This document shows, piece by piece, positions 6,798-8,393 of a stretch of 8,393 bases of DNA (the stretch's first letter is position 1; the number at the start of each line of letters is the position of its first letter). Location of the stretch: the NCBI GenBank assembly GCA_019750655.1, contig JAIEOG010000443.1, positions 1 to 8,393 on the forward strand. The letters run 5' to 3'. Source of the stretch: a bacterium. Lineage in GTDB: Bacteria > Bdellovibrionota > FAC87 > UBA2466. Under the pieces are notes generated by a model. It was not told the DNA's origin. It ran no database searches and worked only from the letters and a program-made list of their open reading frames with translations. A program made the position numbers and the translations under genes.

Positions 6798-6856
6798 TTA
6801 ACAGCTGAGGCAGCCTGGAGGCCCTTTTGTTAACAGGCCCAAAACGGTTGTATTCG
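6798..6856 (+). promoter_or_regulatory. Direct repeats and weak promoter ahead of the second regulator
   Basis: TTAACAG occurs at 6798-6804 and again at 6830-6836, exactly 32 bases apart (about three helical turns). The second copy overlaps a GTTAAC palindrome (6829-6834). AGGCCC is also repeated at 6819-6824 and 6835-6840. A weak promoter TTGTTA (6827-6832), 18 bases, TATTCG (6851-6856) would overlap the second copy, which would place a bound regulator over the -35. All repeats are short and could be chance; no GGTAAAC sites as at the first regulator are present. Confidence 0.25.
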
Positions 6857-6896
6857 CTCGGAAACAGAGCTAGACCGGAAAGAGGAGGCTGGGAGT

Positions 6897-7766
6897 TTGG
6901 GAGATCTGGAACAAAAAACGGCGGCGGAAACGACCCCGAATCTGTTCGATTACTTCGACTACCGCGAGTTCCTCCAGGACTATTATCAATTCCACAAGAA
7001 GCGCAATTCGGCTTACAGCTACCGGCTCTTCGCCCGCAAAGCGAAACTCGGTTCTCCGAACTATTTGAAACTCGTCGTCGACGGCAAACGCCGCATCACC
7101 GACCGCACGCTTTACCAGTTTGCGCGCGGCCTGGGTTTGAACCGCGATGAGGAAAAATACTTCCGCGAATTGGTCATGTACCAAGAGGTTTCTGACCCCG
7201 ATAGCAAAGAGCTGCACCTGCGCTCCTTGCTCAAGTACCAAGAAAAACAGCGCACCCCGACGCCTCTGCGCGCGGAGCGCATCAAGTTTCTTTTAGACTG
7301 GCACCACGCTGTCATCCGTGAACTCGTCGTCACCGGCGACTTCCGCGAAGACCCCGCCTGGATTGCCAAACGCCTGGGCCACAAAATCAGCGAAGCCCAA
7401 GCCCGTGAGAGCTTGGACCTGCTGGTCCGTCTCCGGTTCCTAGATCGCAATGCCGACGGCAAGCTTGAACAGACAGAGCCACTGCTCACGAGCTCCGATG
7501 AAGTGCCTTCGCACGTTATCCGAAGCCTGCACCGCACTTACCTGCGCAAGGCGATCAATTCGATTTTCTCCGTTCCAGTCGAAAAGCGCGAGCTCTCGGG
7601 GTTAGTGCTCTCCATTCCTGGAAACCGGTTGAAAGAAATCAAAGATGAACTCAAAGAATTCAGAAAGAAGCTGAATCGGAAATATGGGTTGGATAAACAA
7701 TCCGACGAGGTGTATTTCGTCGGTCTATACCTTTTTCCGGTGACGCAAAGAGGAGAACAAACATGA
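6897..7766 (+). CDS. TIGR02147 / DUF4423 family regulator (second copy)
   Basis: A 289-residue paralogue of the regulator at 4235-5050. It shows the same order: an 'LFDYFDYREFLQDYY' opening (residues 16-30), a helix-turn-helix-like stretch (about 42-80, from SYRLFARKAKLGSPNYLKLV to TLYQFARGLGL), then the long DUF4423-type helical region, including the segment around 135-160 (DPAWIAKRLG, then EAQARESLDLLVRL) that looks like a second winged helix. The start is TTG at 6897, supported by AGAGGAGG at 6881-6888, eight bases upstream. The two copies are clearly diverged in sequence, so an old duplication or separate acquisition is likely rather than a recent copy. The stop overlaps the start of the next gene by four bases, so regulator and exported protein are translationally coupled. 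A DNA-binding role is inferred from the family. Confidence 0.82.
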   Translation: MGDLEQKTAAETTPNLFDYFDYREFLQDYYQFHKKRNSAYSYRLFARKAKLGSPNYLKLVVDGKRRITDRTLYQFARGLGLNRDEEKYFRELVMYQEVSDPDSKELHLRSLLKYQEKQRTPTPLRAERIKFLLDWHHAVIRELVVTGDFREDPAWIAKRLGHKISEAQARESLDLLVRLRFLDRNADGKLEQTEPLLTSSDEVPSHVIRSLHRTYLRKAINSIFSVPVEKRELSGLVLSIPGNRLKEIKDELKEFRKKLNRKYGLDKQSDEVYFVGLYLFPVTQRGEQT

Positions 7767-8287
7767 TGTCGGTTGGGAGTGGGGAGTTTGCTGTGAAACG
7801 TTTTATCAGTACTTTAGTCGTGGCTTTGGTGGTCTCTGCAACCGCTTCTGCAACTCCAGTTTTTGTACACCCTGAAGGTGGGTTTGAGCTCGGCAACGGC
7901 ATCACGCTGAATCCGAGTGACTTCAGCGACCAAGGTCTCGAAGTGACCCAAGATTTCAGCCAAGAATTCGAAATGCGATTTGAAGTGCTCGCGCCCGCAG
8001 ATGACTGCAACCCGCGCTCCACTTTGAGCGTTGCGGTTTACCCGATGCCGACCACGACGGAAGAAGACCTGAAGTCGATGCTCCCTTCGAAAGAAGGCTG
8101 GATTGGCTCGATGGTAGGTAAGCTCGCTCGCTTCCACCGCGAACTTTCTCTAAGCCGCGACCGTCAGCGCCTCGAGCTGGAAACCTTCCAGGGCGACCAG
8201 AACATCGTCGTCACCCTCACGGGTAACAAGCGCAAGTCGGCTTTCTACAACAGCTACGCCAAAGACCTCACGGCAGCTGCCAAGTAA
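7763..8287 (+). CDS. Small exported protein of unknown function coupled to a regulator
   Basis: A 174-residue protein, not recognised. The ATG at 7763 overlaps the regulator's TGA (ATGA) and has AGGAG seven bases upstream. A second start, GTG at 7793, has GGGGAG six bases upstream and gives a more classical signal peptide beginning VKRFISTLVV (164 residues in total). Either way a Sec signal peptide ends at ASA (residue 30 of the longer form), so the product is exported. The mature part has one cysteine (C82), mixed charged and beta-prone stretches, and no known catalytic motif. The middle (about 60-120, 'FEMRFEVLAP', then 'LSVAVYPMP') looks like a beta sandwich followed by a basic helix-rich end. 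The gene ends in tandem in-frame stops (TAA, TAG) just before a strong terminator. Its coupling to the regulator suggests they serve one response; the role is open. Confidence 0.75.
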   Translation: MMSVGSGEFAVKRFISTLVVALVVSATASATPVFVHPEGGFELGNGITLNPSDFSDQGLEVTQDFSQEFEMRFEVLAPADDCNPRSTLSVAVYPMPTTTEEDLKSMLPSKEGWIGSMVGKLARFHRELSLSRDRQRLELETFQGDQNIVVTLTGNKRKSAFYNSYAKDLTAAAK

Positions 8288-8313
8288 TAGCGACCTAAAT
8301 ACACAGAATATAG

Positions 8314-8350
8314 AAAGGCCGGCTTTCCTTATAAGGAAGCCGGCCTTTTT
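8314..8350 (+). terminator. Strong intrinsic terminator
   Basis: AAAGGCCGGCTT (8314-8325) pairs with AAGCCGGCCTTT (8337-8348), giving a long GC-rich stem that continues with CC/GG past a one-base bulge to a short loop, and is followed by a T run (8346-8350). It lies 26 bases after the stop of the last gene and ends the regulator/exported-protein operon. The A run before the stem means it could also work on the opposite strand. Confidence 0.92.
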
Positions 8351-8393
8351 AACGACCACCTAAAGTGTATCGCGATTACTCGCGGACCACCCA

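Noticed and set aside
7112..7537. 141-residue minus-strand frame within the second regulator
   Set aside because: Arginine/serine-rich shadow of a coding frame that matches a known family; no start signal.
8360..8393. Possible 3' end of a minus-strand gene after the terminator
   Set aside because: About ten open codons ending in TAG are visible, far too few to support a gene; another frame also ends in this stretch.

Overview
The window looks like chromosomal DNA of a Gram-negative bacterium. It carries the 5' two thirds of a 16S rRNA gene, Sec signal peptides on four proteins, and two regulators of the TIGR02147 / DUF4423 type, a family known mainly from Bdellovibrio-like bacteria and Fibrobacter. 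A member of the Bdellovibrionota is my best inference from those regulators and the general look of the 16S; I could not run a 16S placement, so the assignment is tentative.

Layout: (1) 1-977, minus strand, 16S rRNA gene cut by the window edge, with its leader and a likely rRNA promoter at about 978-1180. (2) 1273-2355, plus strand, an FAD-dependent amine-oxidase-like oxidoreductase, divergent from the rRNA promoter. (3) 2365-5050, three minus-strand genes, in transcription order: a TIGR02147 regulator (4235-5050), a DUF374-like lysophospholipid-acyltransferase-fold protein (3368-4087, start revised to GTG) and an unrecognised exported helical protein (2365-3330). The last two are 37 bases apart and probably share an mRNA. 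(4) 5163-6730, plus strand, a small exported four-cysteine protein followed after 29 bases by an exported metzincin-type zinc protease. (5) 6897-8287, plus strand, a second TIGR02147 regulator whose stop codon overlaps the start of another small exported protein, followed by a strong intrinsic terminator.

The most interesting part is the 112-base gap between the first regulator and the small exported protein/metzincin pair. It contains a perfect GTTTACC/GGTAAAC inverted repeat nested inside a second perfect 8-base inverted repeat, plus a third GGTAAAC just upstream of the ribosome binding site of the exported gene. This is what an operator for a self-regulating, divergently placed regulator would look like. 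Together with the second regulator-plus-exported-protein operon next door, the locus reads as two small 'regulator plus secreted product' modules. Their substrates and signals cannot be read from the sequence.

No mobile elements, CRISPR arrays or tRNA genes were seen. No gene-free stretch exceeds 300 bases; the longest, 978-1272, holds the rRNA leader and promoter.
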